This document shows, piece after piece, positions 1-5,778 of a DNA stretch of 14,681 nt. The position numbers and the translations under genes are program-made. The DNA is taken from assembly GCA_030597505.1 (NCBI GenBank), contig JAUVRS010000030.1:1-14681 (forward strand), given 5' to 3'. Origin of the DNA: Desulfobacteraceae bacterium (lineage in GTDB: Bacteria; Desulfobacterota; DSM-4660; Desulfatiglandales; Desulfatiglandaceae). A model generated the notes under the pieces. That model worked only from the letters and a program-made list of their open reading frames with translations. It ran no database searches and had not been told where the DNA came from. Positions within the stretch are counted from its first letter, which is position 1; each line of letters opens with the position of its first letter.

Positions 1-2
1 CA

Positions 3-716
3 GGTACCGGGGAGGCTGCCCAGGATGTATTGATCCCGGTGGAAAAGGATACCGTGGTCGGAGGAAGGTGTCACATGACTCAAAAATTGTCCCCAAATAT
101 CCTGTTTTTTCACGGAAACGGTGAGATCGTTGCCGATTATGATGAAGTGGGATCATTGTACAACGAAATGGGGATCAATTTCCTTCCCGTGGATTATCGC
201 GGCTATGGCCGTTCAACGGGAAAACCCACTGTTACGGCCATGATGCGAGACTGTCATGTGATCTTTGACTACATGAGGGATTGGCTGAAAAACGAGGGGT
301 TTTTTGGCCCCATGATACTTATGGGCAGATCCTTGGGGAGCGCGTCCGCACTTGAGCTTGCCGCCCATTACAAGACTCGGATTGATGGTCTTATCGTGGA
401 AAGCGGGTTTGCCTATGCCGGCCCCCTCCTGCAACTCCTGGGGATCGACTTGGAGACATCAGGATTCAAAGAGGAGGAGGGTTTTCGTAACATTGATAAG
501 ATCAGGGAATTCCATAAACCCACCCTGATCATACACGCTGAAAATGATCACATCATCCCCTTTTCCGACGGGCAGGCCCTCTACAATGCCTGCCAGGCTC
601 TTGACAAGACCTTTCTCAAAATTCCGGGGGCCAATCACAATGACATCTTTATACGGGGTCTATCTGAATACATGGCGGCAATAAAAGTGCTGGCTGAAAA
701 GACCGAGGTCTTTTAG
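3..716 (+). CDS. alpha/beta hydrolase, 5' end outside window
   Basis: Serine hydrolase of the alpha/beta fold; substrate unknown, probably an ester, thioester or peptide in the cytoplasm. Numbering from the TTG at base 30, the oxyanion-hole motif HGNG is at residues 28-31, the nucleophile elbow GRSLGS has Ser at 101, the acid is probably the Asp of HAENDHIIPF and the base the His of GANHNDIF. DYRGYGRS is also typical of the family. No signal peptide is visible. The reading frame stays open to the left window edge and the residues before the TTG (GTGEAAQDVLIPVE) look like a normal first beta-strand, so the TTG is probably internal and the true start lies upstream. The next gene begins about 60 bases downstream on the same strand, so co-transcription is possible. 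Family assignment is secure; the specific function is not. Confidence 0.9.
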   Translation, partial: GTGEAAQDVLIPVEKDTVVGGRCHMTQKLSPNILFFHGNGEIVADYDEVGSLYNEMGINFLPVDYRGYGRSTGKPTVTAMMRDCHVIFDYMRDWLKNEGFFGPMILMGRSLGSASALELAAHYKTRIDGLIVESGFAYAGPLLQLLGIDLETSGFKEEEGFRNIDKIREFHKPTLIIHAENDHIIPFSDGQALYNACQALDKTFLKIPGANHNDIFIRGLSEYMAAIKVLAEKTEVF

Positions 717-764
717 CACAAATCTCACAATGACCCCAAACATATTTCCAGCAGGAAAAAAATC

Positions 765-768
765 GGAG
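765..768 (+). promoter_or_regulatory. Shine-Dalgarno site deciding the AOX-like start
   Basis: GGAG lies 9 bases before the ATG at 778. The upstream in-frame ATG at 730 has no purine-rich site before it, so 778 is the preferred start; ATG 769 is too close to this site to use it. Confidence 0.55.
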
Positions 769-777
769 ATGAAGATT

Positions 778-1443
778 ATGGCGATCGATCTAAAAAAGGA
801 ACAGGCAGCCACGTTAAGCCGTCTCCCCATGGCATACAGCCGGTTCACACGGCTGCTTTTCTGGGGAATGGATTTTTTCTATGGCGCGAAATTGACGTTT
901 GGCAAGATGCGCCTTTTGGAAATTCTTGCCAGGATCCCCTATCAGGCCTGGGAAATCAAGCAATATCACAGGATGAATTCACAATTTTCAGATCCGGCTG
1001 CCGTTGAATCGGCCGAAGATATTATCCGTTGGGGGCGGGATGCACAGGACAATGAATTCTGGCATCTGAAGGTAATTAACATTAGAATTGAACGAGATGG
1101 TATCCGGCTTAACTGGTTTAAGGATCGATTTGTACCACGGGTGGCTGCCTTTAAATATGGTGTTTTTTGCCGGTTTTTGGCCCTTGTCTGTATTGAAACA
1201 GCCTTCAAGCTAAATGCGGAATTTGAAGATCACGCCGAGCGCGCATACATGGGGTTTGTCAAAAATCATCCTGAATTGGATGATCAACCATTTGACACCG
1301 AAAGATCCAGCGCATATAAAGATCTCAATAATTGGGGCAATGTGTTCCGGCGGATGGGTCTTGATGAACGGGACCACATGAACAACAGCCTGCTTCGTTG
1401 CGATCGAGAAAACGAAATGGCCCCCTATGCCAGCCAAGGGTAG
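778..1443 (+). CDS. alternative-oxidase-like diiron protein
   Basis: Homologue of alternative oxidase/plastid terminal oxidase (AOX/PTOX, Pfam PF01786 type), a membrane-bound diiron enzyme that oxidises quinol and reduces O2 to water. All six expected iron ligands are visible (numbering from the ATG at 730; subtract 16 for the preferred start): Glu64 in LEILARIPYQAWE, the ExxH pair Glu109/His112 in NEFWHL, Glu166 in FEDHAERAY, and the ExxH pair Glu213/His216 in DERDH. Tyr173 lies seven residues after Glu166, as the conserved Tyr220 follows Glu213 in trypanosomal AOX. ARxPY is also a PTOX/AOX feature. The protein is short (221 residues; eukaryotic AOX is usually above 300) and has no long N-terminal extension. 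I chose ATG 778 because of GGAG nine bases upstream. The alpha/beta hydrolase lies upstream and an MFS gene 80 bases downstream. Family membership is well supported; quinol oxidase activity is inferred. Confidence 0.82.
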   Translation: MAIDLKKEQAATLSRLPMAYSRFTRLLFWGMDFFYGAKLTFGKMRLLEILARIPYQAWEIKQYHRMNSQFSDPAAVESAEDIIRWGRDAQDNEFWHLKVINIRIERDGIRLNWFKDRFVPRVAAFKYGVFCRFLALVCIETAFKLNAEFEDHAERAYMGFVKNHPELDDQPFDTERSSAYKDLNNWGNVFRRMGLDERDHMNNSLLRCDRENEMAPYASQG

Positions 1444-1523
1444 GGCACGACCAAATCGTGGGGATAAATTTTCGAGCCGCCCACAGAAAGTTTTTCATCA
1501 ACTGAATACTTGAGGAAAAATGT

Positions 1524-2681
1524 ATGCCTAACACCACCAAGTGGATTACCATGTCCGCTTTTATCGCTATGTTTTTTCTTGGCGTCGGGGTCACAATCGT
1601 CGGTGCTGCCGCAAGACACATCGGGTTGACCCCCTCTCAAATCGGGATCCTACTTGCCGTACAAAACCTGGGATTTATGTTGTCGGTGATCTTCGCAGGG
1701 GCCTTTTCAGACACCTATGATAAGACAAAGATTCTTTTTGTGGGAAGTCTCATCTTAGGAATCTCTTTTTTCGCCTTCTATCTCAAAAACGACTTTTCCT
1801 TGAATTTGTTGATCATGTTCTTTATCGGAGTTGGTATCGGGACCTATGAAGGCGTTACCGACCCCATGCTTCTTGACATTCACAAAAAAAAGGAAAGCCT
1901 GTACATCAATGTAAACCATTTTTTTGTCACCTTCGGCTGTATGATGATTACCTTCTACCTCCTCTTTCTTCAGATGAACTGGCGCCGCTCCCTCAACCAT
2001 GCAGCCATTGCCGTCTTTGTTCTTGCCGCGTATTTTCTTTTCGCAAGGCTTAAGAGTGGCCAAAAGGAGGTAGACAGCCTCTCGGACCGGCTGAAGTTTT
2101 TGAGACAACAAAAATTGGTTTTTATCCTCTTCTTGGCAACCATTTGCGCAACCGGTCTGGAGATCTGTTTGATCGGGATCATGACGACCTTCCTCATGGA
2201 GTTAAGAGACTTCTCGCAGGTTACCTCCAAAATCGCTCTCATCATCTTTCTCTCGGGGCTTGCTTTGGGAAGACTTCTTGTGGGGCTGTTTACCAAAAGA
2301 GAGGGGATACTGAATCTGATTATCTTTTTTTTCGGTCTGTCAACACTCATTCTCACGGGTCTTTTTGTTGTAAACGCAAAAGGGGTGAACTACGTACTCG
2401 TATTTATGTCGGGGGCTTCTATATCCGCCCTCTTTCCGCTTCTGATTACCCTTGGCGGCATTATGTTTAAAGACATGCCCGGCACCGTCCTGGGAATCAT
2501 CAAACTGGCGCTCCCAGTCGGAGGAATTCTTATTCCCATCCTGCTATCCGTGATCTCCAAATACGGATCCTTGCAGCTGGCGCTGATGCTGTTCCCGCTT
2601 ATTGCCTTCACCGGTTTTGTGATCATGCTTTACGCCAAACTCAGCCAACAATGCGCAAGGCAAGATACGGCCCCAGGTTGA
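1524..2681 (+). CDS. MFS transporter
   Basis: Major facilitator superfamily permease of 385 residues, near the usual ~400, with hydrophobic segments throughout that fit about 12 membrane helices. The loop GAFSDTYDKTKI (residues 59-70) corresponds to MFS motif A between helices 2 and 3. A polar stretch near residues 175-190 fits the central cytoplasmic loop between the two six-helix halves. GAGG at 1512-1515 lies 8 bases before the ATG; the overlapping ATG at 1520 reaches a stop after three codons. The substrate is not predictable; the family includes oxalate/formate-type, sugar and drug carriers. It lies 80 bases after the AOX-like gene, a gap that holds only a short CACGA/TCGTG hairpin (1446-1460) without a T-run. 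Its last 41 bases overlap a convergent gene on the other strand. Confidence 0.88.
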   Translation: MPNTTKWITMSAFIAMFFLGVGVTIVGAAARHIGLTPSQIGILLAVQNLGFMLSVIFAGAFSDTYDKTKILFVGSLILGISFFAFYLKNDFSLNLLIMFFIGVGIGTYEGVTDPMLLDIHKKKESLYINVNHFFVTFGCMMITFYLLFLQMNWRRSLNHAAIAVFVLAAYFLFARLKSGQKEVDSLSDRLKFLRQQKLVFILFLATICATGLEICLIGIMTTFLMELRDFSQVTSKIALIIFLSGLALGRLLVGLFTKREGILNLIIFFFGLSTLILTGLFVVNAKGVNYVLVFMSGASISALFPLLITLGGIMFKDMPGTVLGIIKLALPVGGILIPILLSVISKYGSLQLALMLFPLIAFTGFVIMLYAKLSQQCARQDTAPG

Positions 2682-2883
2682 ACAGAAATATCCCTATTTT
2701 AAAAAGCGCCATGCCTGAATAGTGAATGGCGTCAAACGTATCTACAGATAAATTAAACCATTTGGTGTGAAATCGATACATCCAATCGTGAGCAAAGGTG
2801 AAAAACAGATACCAGCACAGCAGCAATCCAATATCTATTACTGAACACCATCCCAACATGTCACGCACTATTTCTAATGTCAT
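2641..2883 (-). CDS. small two-helix membrane protein, DUF6868-like
   Basis: An 80-residue protein with two hydrophobic segments (about residues 12-32 and 57-77) around a polar, aromatic middle containing FAHDWMYRFH and FDAIHYSGMALFK. From memory this matches the DUF6868 family of small membrane proteins common in Desulfobacterota and other Proteobacteria; its function is unknown. A strong ribosome site (AAGGAGGGGG in - strand sense, just upstream of the ATG) supports translation. The 3' end overlaps the end of the MFS gene by 41 bases, tail to tail. The lipoprotein gene lies upstream on the same strand, but a terminator-like hairpin stands between them, so this gene may have its own promoter. 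Confidence 0.82.
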   Translation of the reverse strand: MTLEIVRDMLGWCSVIDIGLLLCWYLFFTFAHDWMYRFHTKWFNLSVDTFDAIHYSGMALFKIGIFLFNLGPYLALRIVG

Positions 2884-2923
2884 TGTTCCCCCTCCTTTTG
2901 TGGTTATTTTGTGTTTATCCGCA

Positions 2924-2950
2924 ACAAAATGGCTTTGACAAAGTCAAGCC
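2924..2950 (-). terminator. probable intrinsic terminator after the lipoprotein gene
   Basis: On the - strand, GGCTTGAC pairs with GTCAAAGCC around a TTT loop, with one bulged base (2931-2950), and is followed by ATTTTGT. It lies about 28 bases after the lipoprotein stop codon and before the small DUF6868-like gene. The T-run is short, so termination may be partial. Confidence 0.5.
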
Positions 2951-2978
2951 TCCAGCCCCGATGGGGAAGATTTTGGAT

Positions 2979-3599
2979 CTATTCTTGCTTTACTTTAAGA
3001 TACTTGAGGGCAATAAACCCACTATGATCATCCATCATTTCTATCTCAAACCATTGCCCCTGTTGTTTCATGATTTCTGTTTCTTCGCCCGGTCCCAAAT
3101 AGCCGATGACCACCGAATCATTATTTGGTGAAAAATGAACAGGGGACATACCCCTGGTAAGCTGACTCCAGCCAAAAACCCGTTCCTCTTCCAGGGATTT
3201 TCGCATACTTTCAAAAACTTCTTCTTCAGAGGAATATTCCCGAAAACCAGCATCCTTTTGGATTTTGCTTGTGACCTTTGTAAGGCTGGGTGTCACGGGT
3301 ACCATCAGAAGTTCAACCGTGGCATTTTTCCAGCTGGCATTAACCAAGCCTTTCTGGCTAAAATGTTCCACCCGACAAATAGTGAACCCAGACAGTTGGA
3401 GGCTATAGATGGCAGCCGCCATTACCCTGTCAAGCGGATAAGAAAAACTTTCCCGTTGACCAACCACATAAAGCTTTATCTCCTGGAGAGTGAGGGGGAT
3501 GAGGGAAAGCGCACTACACCCGGAAACAATAAAGACAAAAATTATCAGGTAACAAAAAAAAAGAATAAACCTGATTTTTAACTGTTTTGGCTTGTTCAC
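2979..3599 (-). CDS. lipoprotein with C-terminal SH3-type domain
   Basis: A 206-residue envelope lipoprotein. The N-terminus has basic residues, a hydrophobic stretch (about 11-26) and the lipobox IVSGC with Cys28 as the lipidation site. Residues about 40-140 (YVVGQRESFSYPLDRVMAAAIYSL and on) resemble the DUF3568-type lipoprotein region. Residues about 150-203, with pieces such as VVIGYLGPGEETEIM, GQWFEI and GFIALKYLKV, fit a bacterial SH3 domain, which often binds peptidoglycan. The start codon is GTG at 3599 with only a weak ribosome site. An AGCCA/TGGCT inverted repeat lies in the leader just upstream (about 3613-3628). The most likely role is a cell-wall-associated protein on the periplasmic side; the ligand is unknown. 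Confidence 0.78.
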   Translation of the reverse strand: MNKPKQLKIRFILFFCYLIIFVFIVSGCSALSLIPLTLQEIKLYVVGQRESFSYPLDRVMAAAIYSLQLSGFTICRVEHFSQKGLVNASWKNATVELLMVPVTPSLTKVTSKIQKDAGFREYSSEEEVFESMRKSLEEERVFGWSQLTRGMSPVHFSPNNDSVVIGYLGPGEETEIMKQQGQWFEIEMMDDHSGFIALKYLKVKQE

Positions 3600-3816
3600 T
3601 TTAAAGTTTTTGAGCCATGTTGTTGGCTATGTTGACTTGTCCATCCATTTTGACTCCATGTCTTCCCTTGTCCATTTTGCCGAGTCGTAAAAGACAAATG
3701 GTGTTTTATCTTAAAAAACGGGGCTTCTAGACCCTATATACCATGTTCCCTTCAAATAGGCGCAAAAAGAGAAAGTCGAAGGTTGGTTGGCGGGACGATG
3801 TTTATTTTTTATGGTT

Positions 3817-3844
3817 TTGCTAATAAAGATTATTCGATTATATT
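3817..3844 (+). promoter_or_regulatory. candidate sigma70 promoter for yhbY leader
   Basis: TTGCTA (3817-3822) and TATATT (3839-3844) are separated by 16 bases, a fair match to -35 and -10 boxes in an AT-rich stretch. Transcription would begin near 3851, giving a leader of about 200 bases before yhbY. This is judged by eye only. Confidence 0.4.
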
Positions 3845-3975
3845 GAGGATCAAAAGAAAATCAAGACCAAACCCGCCAGCATGGTTGGCCTGGCTTGTTG
3901 AAAAATGGTCTGGAGATTGATGTACTTTAATGAAAAAAACCCGGTGTTTCAAGGAAAAATAGGCCCCCCTCAAAT

Positions 3976-4025
3976 AACCCGCTTGGAAAACCGGTTGATT
4001 TTTCGGACGGGTTGAGTATTTTTTT
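3976..4025 (+). terminator. terminator-like hairpin in the yhbY leader (possible attenuator)
   Basis: AACCCG (3976-3981) pairs with CGGGTT (4008-4013). Inside, GAAAA (3986-3990) pairs with TTTTC (4000-4004), and outside CTC can pair with GAG across a bulge. Seven Ts follow at 4019-4025. The yhbY ribosome site GGAG (4044-4047) comes just after. Earlier AACCCG copies at 3870-3875 and 3938-3943 could pair with the same CGGGTT, giving alternative structures. This could end a leader or small RNA, or act as an attenuator. Confidence 0.45.
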
Positions 4026-4052
4026 GAACCACAAAAAAAAATCGGAGTCACC

Positions 4053-4385
4053 ATGAAAAAACTTGAAGGGTTTCAGAGGAAATATCTGCGGGGGATCGCT
4101 CACGGTCTTAAACCGTTGATCCTTATCGGTCAAAAAGGCCTTACACCTGAACTCATAAAGTCGGCTGGAGAAGCCCTTGAGAGCCATGAACTCATAAAGA
4201 TAAAATTTGTCGATTTTAAGAAAAAGAAACAGAAGTCCGAGATCACTACTCTTCTTGAACGCAGAACCGCCTCGGAAATCGTGGGCGTGATCGGGCACAC
4301 CGCCATTTTATACCGACATCAAAAGGACCCCAAAAAACAAAAGGTTTCTCTGCCACAAAAAAACAATGTCCATTCCGAAAAGTAA
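4053..4385 (+). CDS. yhbY: YhbY-family ribosome-assembly RNA-binding protein
   Basis: A 110-residue protein made of one CRM (YhbY) domain, close to the family's usual ~97 residues plus a basic, polar tail. The domain begins with LEGFQRKYLRGIAHGLKPL; the RNA-binding GxxG loop is GQKG (26-29), followed by HELIKIKF and the terminal GHTAILYR strand typical of the family. In E. coli YhbY associates with pre-50S particles and acts in large-subunit assembly; here the role is inferred from homology. The start is fixed by GGAG five bases before the ATG. The gene stands alone behind a structured leader, which fits regulation of a ribosome-assembly factor but does not prove it. Confidence 0.93.
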   Translation: MKKLEGFQRKYLRGIAHGLKPLILIGQKGLTPELIKSAGEALESHELIKIKFVDFKKKKQKSEITTLLERRTASEIVGVIGHTAILYRHQKDPKKQKVSLPQKNNVHSEK

Positions 4386-4534
4386 CCACACATCCAGTGT
4401 TCCCGGACTAGTTTTTCGGCTTTATCGAGAAGATACAAAGAGATTTGATATCAGACGGGTTCTGTGGTAATTCTGATCCGGAAAAATTCTTCCGCCACTG
4501 TTTTGAGGGTTTTGGGTGAGAGAAACAGTGAAAA

Positions 4535-4645
4535 ATGACGCAAAAGCGGGCCACAGTAGTGGCGGAGAAGATAGGAGAAGGAATAAAACCCGAAGAAGAA
4601 AGTCATTTCAAAACAATAAAAAAATTGCTGGAAGAACGCAGGTAA
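4535..4645 (+). CDS. possible 36-residue small ORF upstream of the crotonase gene
   Basis: ATG to TAA, 36 charged residues beginning MTQKRATVVAEKIGEGIKP and ending in a helix-prone KKLLEERR tail. It stops 7 bases before the crotonase start, close enough for translational coupling. An in-frame stop directly precedes it and no strong ribosome site is seen. It could be a leader peptide, a small protein, or chance; I recognise no family. Confidence 0.28.
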   Translation: MTQKRATVVAEKIGEGIKPEEESHFKTIKKLLEERR

Positions 4646-4652
4646 GAGCAAC

Positions 4653-5438
4653 ATGGGATGGAAGACCATCGAAGTTAGCAAAGGCGACCGAATTGCCCGG
4701 CTGTATCTCAACAGACCAGAGGCCCTTAACGCCCTCAACCGGGATCTCCTCAAAGAACTGGCTGAGTTCGCTGAAAGTCTCAGAGACGACTACGAAACCC
4801 GAGCGGTTATCTTTTCCGGGAAAGGCCCCCATTTTACGTGTGGCGTGGATTTGAAAGAGGGGCCCAAATATCTTGCCGGGAATCGCCTTCAAATCTGGCG
4901 TCAGAATCTCGGAAAAAGGGTGATAAAGGCTATCTTGGATATTGATCAGATTACCATCGCCGCGATCAACGGCTATTGTCTGGGAGGGGGCGCGTGTATT
5001 GTCACAGCCTGTGATTTCCGGATCGGCGCCGCCGACTGCAGGATCGGTTATCCGGAAATCAACCTTGCCATGAATCTTAATTGGCTGGGTCTGCCCCTTG
5101 CGGTGCGTTTGGTGGGCCCTTCAAAGGCAAAGAGACTCGTCATTGGGGGAAACAACGAAGATGCGGAGACATTGCTAAAATGGGGGTTTCTTGACGAGGT
5201 AGCCCCCCGGAACAGGCTGCTTGAGGCGGCAAAAGAGATGGCGGACCATTATGCGGAAAAACCCCCGATTGCCGCACAAATGATAAAGCGCAGCGTCAAT
5301 ATCCTCTCCAGCGCCCTGGATGAGGCCGTGATGCATATGGATTATGACCAGAACCTGCTCACGGCCACAACCGAAGATTTTCAGGAGGCCATGATCGCCT
5401 TTCACGAAAAGCGAAAACCGGAATTTAAGGGCAACTAA
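4653..5438 (+). CDS. crotonase-fold enoyl-CoA hydratase/isomerase family protein
   Basis: A 261-residue member of the crotonase superfamily, which acts on acyl-CoA thioesters by stabilising an enolate in an oxyanion hole. The first oxyanion segment is FTCGVDL (61-67), the second NGYCLGGGACIVTACD (106-121). In mammalian mitochondrial hydratase the two catalytic glutamates are Glu144 (in GGGCE) and Glu164 (in QPEI). Here the first is replaced by Cys115, while the second is kept as Glu135 in YPEI; the PGAGG segment is also absent. A one-glutamate active site is known in isomerases and other crotonases, so the reaction may be isomerisation, another hydro-lyase step or C-C cleavage rather than plain hydration. 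The ribosome site is weak (AGGT near 4640). It may be an isolated transcription unit, with the small ORF at 4535 just upstream. The family is certain, the reaction is not. Confidence 0.9.
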   Translation: MGWKTIEVSKGDRIARLYLNRPEALNALNRDLLKELAEFAESLRDDYETRAVIFSGKGPHFTCGVDLKEGPKYLAGNRLQIWRQNLGKRVIKAILDIDQITIAAINGYCLGGGACIVTACDFRIGAADCRIGYPEINLAMNLNWLGLPLAVRLVGPSKAKRLVIGGNNEDAETLLKWGFLDEVAPRNRLLEAAKEMADHYAEKPPIAAQMIKRSVNILSSALDEAVMHMDYDQNLLTATTEDFQEAMIAFHEKRKPEFKGN

Positions 5439-5457
5439 CGGCACATTGCCGGATTTT
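5439..5457 (+). terminator. weak terminator-like hairpin after the crotonase gene
   Basis: CGGC (5439-5442) pairs with GCCG (5448-5451) around ACATT, followed by GATTTTT. The four-base stem is short, so this is only a weak candidate. Confidence 0.25.
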
Positions 5458-5778
5458 TCCTTTCCCATTTGGGACAGACCATCCTCACCCCTGATCCGAT
5501 CAAAGAAATCGCGGTTTTTCCCCGGATCTGTTAAATATAGCATAACCAAAGATAGCCTGAAGCAGGGATGCGAAAATGTAAAATTATTTTTGCGCAGGCC
5601 CTTAAAGGTCAGGTTGGAATATTAATGTGGTGGCCCCGAACAGGATGTGGTAAAGTTTGAGGGTCTGAGAATCGTATAAGTTTTGATAAAGTAAGCGGGG
5701 CATTTCCGTGGAGAACAAAAGAAGTTTCACTGTATCTAAACAATCTGCCGGTCTTCCGGTCATTTGTGATGAGGACAC
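5458..5778. other. intergenic region before the PiT transporter gene
   Basis: No credible gene is seen. The region carries the left copy of an inverted repeat (5582-5610), listed separately. AT-rich boxes such as TATAAG (5675-5680) and TTGAGG (5657-5662) are only 12 bases apart, so no clear sigma70 promoter can be named. I found no match to the PhoB box pattern CTGTCAT-N4-CTGTCAT by eye. Confidence 0.5.
5582..5610 (+). repeat. left copy of 29-base inverted repeat
   Basis: Matches the reverse complement of 8822-8850 at 24 of 29 positions, including 12 identical bases GCAGGCCCTTAA (5594-5605). It lies upstream of the PiT gene; its partner lies after sfsA. Confidence 0.6.

Larger units (their letters stand above)
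3600..4052. other. 453-base intergenic region between divergent genes
   Basis: The region separates the lipoprotein gene (-) from yhbY (+). I see no convincing protein gene in it: the 74-codon reverse frame at 3830-4054 has low-complexity composition and no family resemblance. The right half holds a promoter candidate, three AACCCG copies and a terminator-like hairpin, listed separately. The left half holds two copies of CTTGTCCAT (near 3636 and 3669) and the lipoprotein leader. A TATATA at 3735-3740 has no well-placed partner on either strand. Confidence 0.6.

Noticed and set aside
30..32. TTG as the start of the alpha/beta hydrolase
   Set aside because: The frame is open to the window edge and the upstream residues look like part of the fold; no ribosome site precedes the TTG.
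3830..4054. 74-codon reverse ORF in the yhbY leader
   Set aside because: Composition is low in complexity, it ends in the leader hairpins and has no family resemblance; the promoter and terminator-like signals on the + strand explain the region better.
4443..4471. TTGATA followed by TAATTC as a promoter for the crotonase gene
   Set aside because: The -35-like box is good and the spacing fits, but the -10 box matches the consensus poorly.
4718..4730. AGGCCCTTAACG, resembling the core of the inverted repeat
   Set aside because: It lies inside the crotonase gene and encodes the conserved E-A-L-N segment, and flanking bases do not match, so it is chance.
4516..4854. 112-codon + frame overlapping the crotonase start
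   Set aside because: Basic, low-complexity translation in another frame of the crotonase gene; no family match.
5657..5680. TTGAGG and TATAAG as a promoter for the PiT gene
   Set aside because: The spacing is only 12 bases, too short for a sigma70 promoter.
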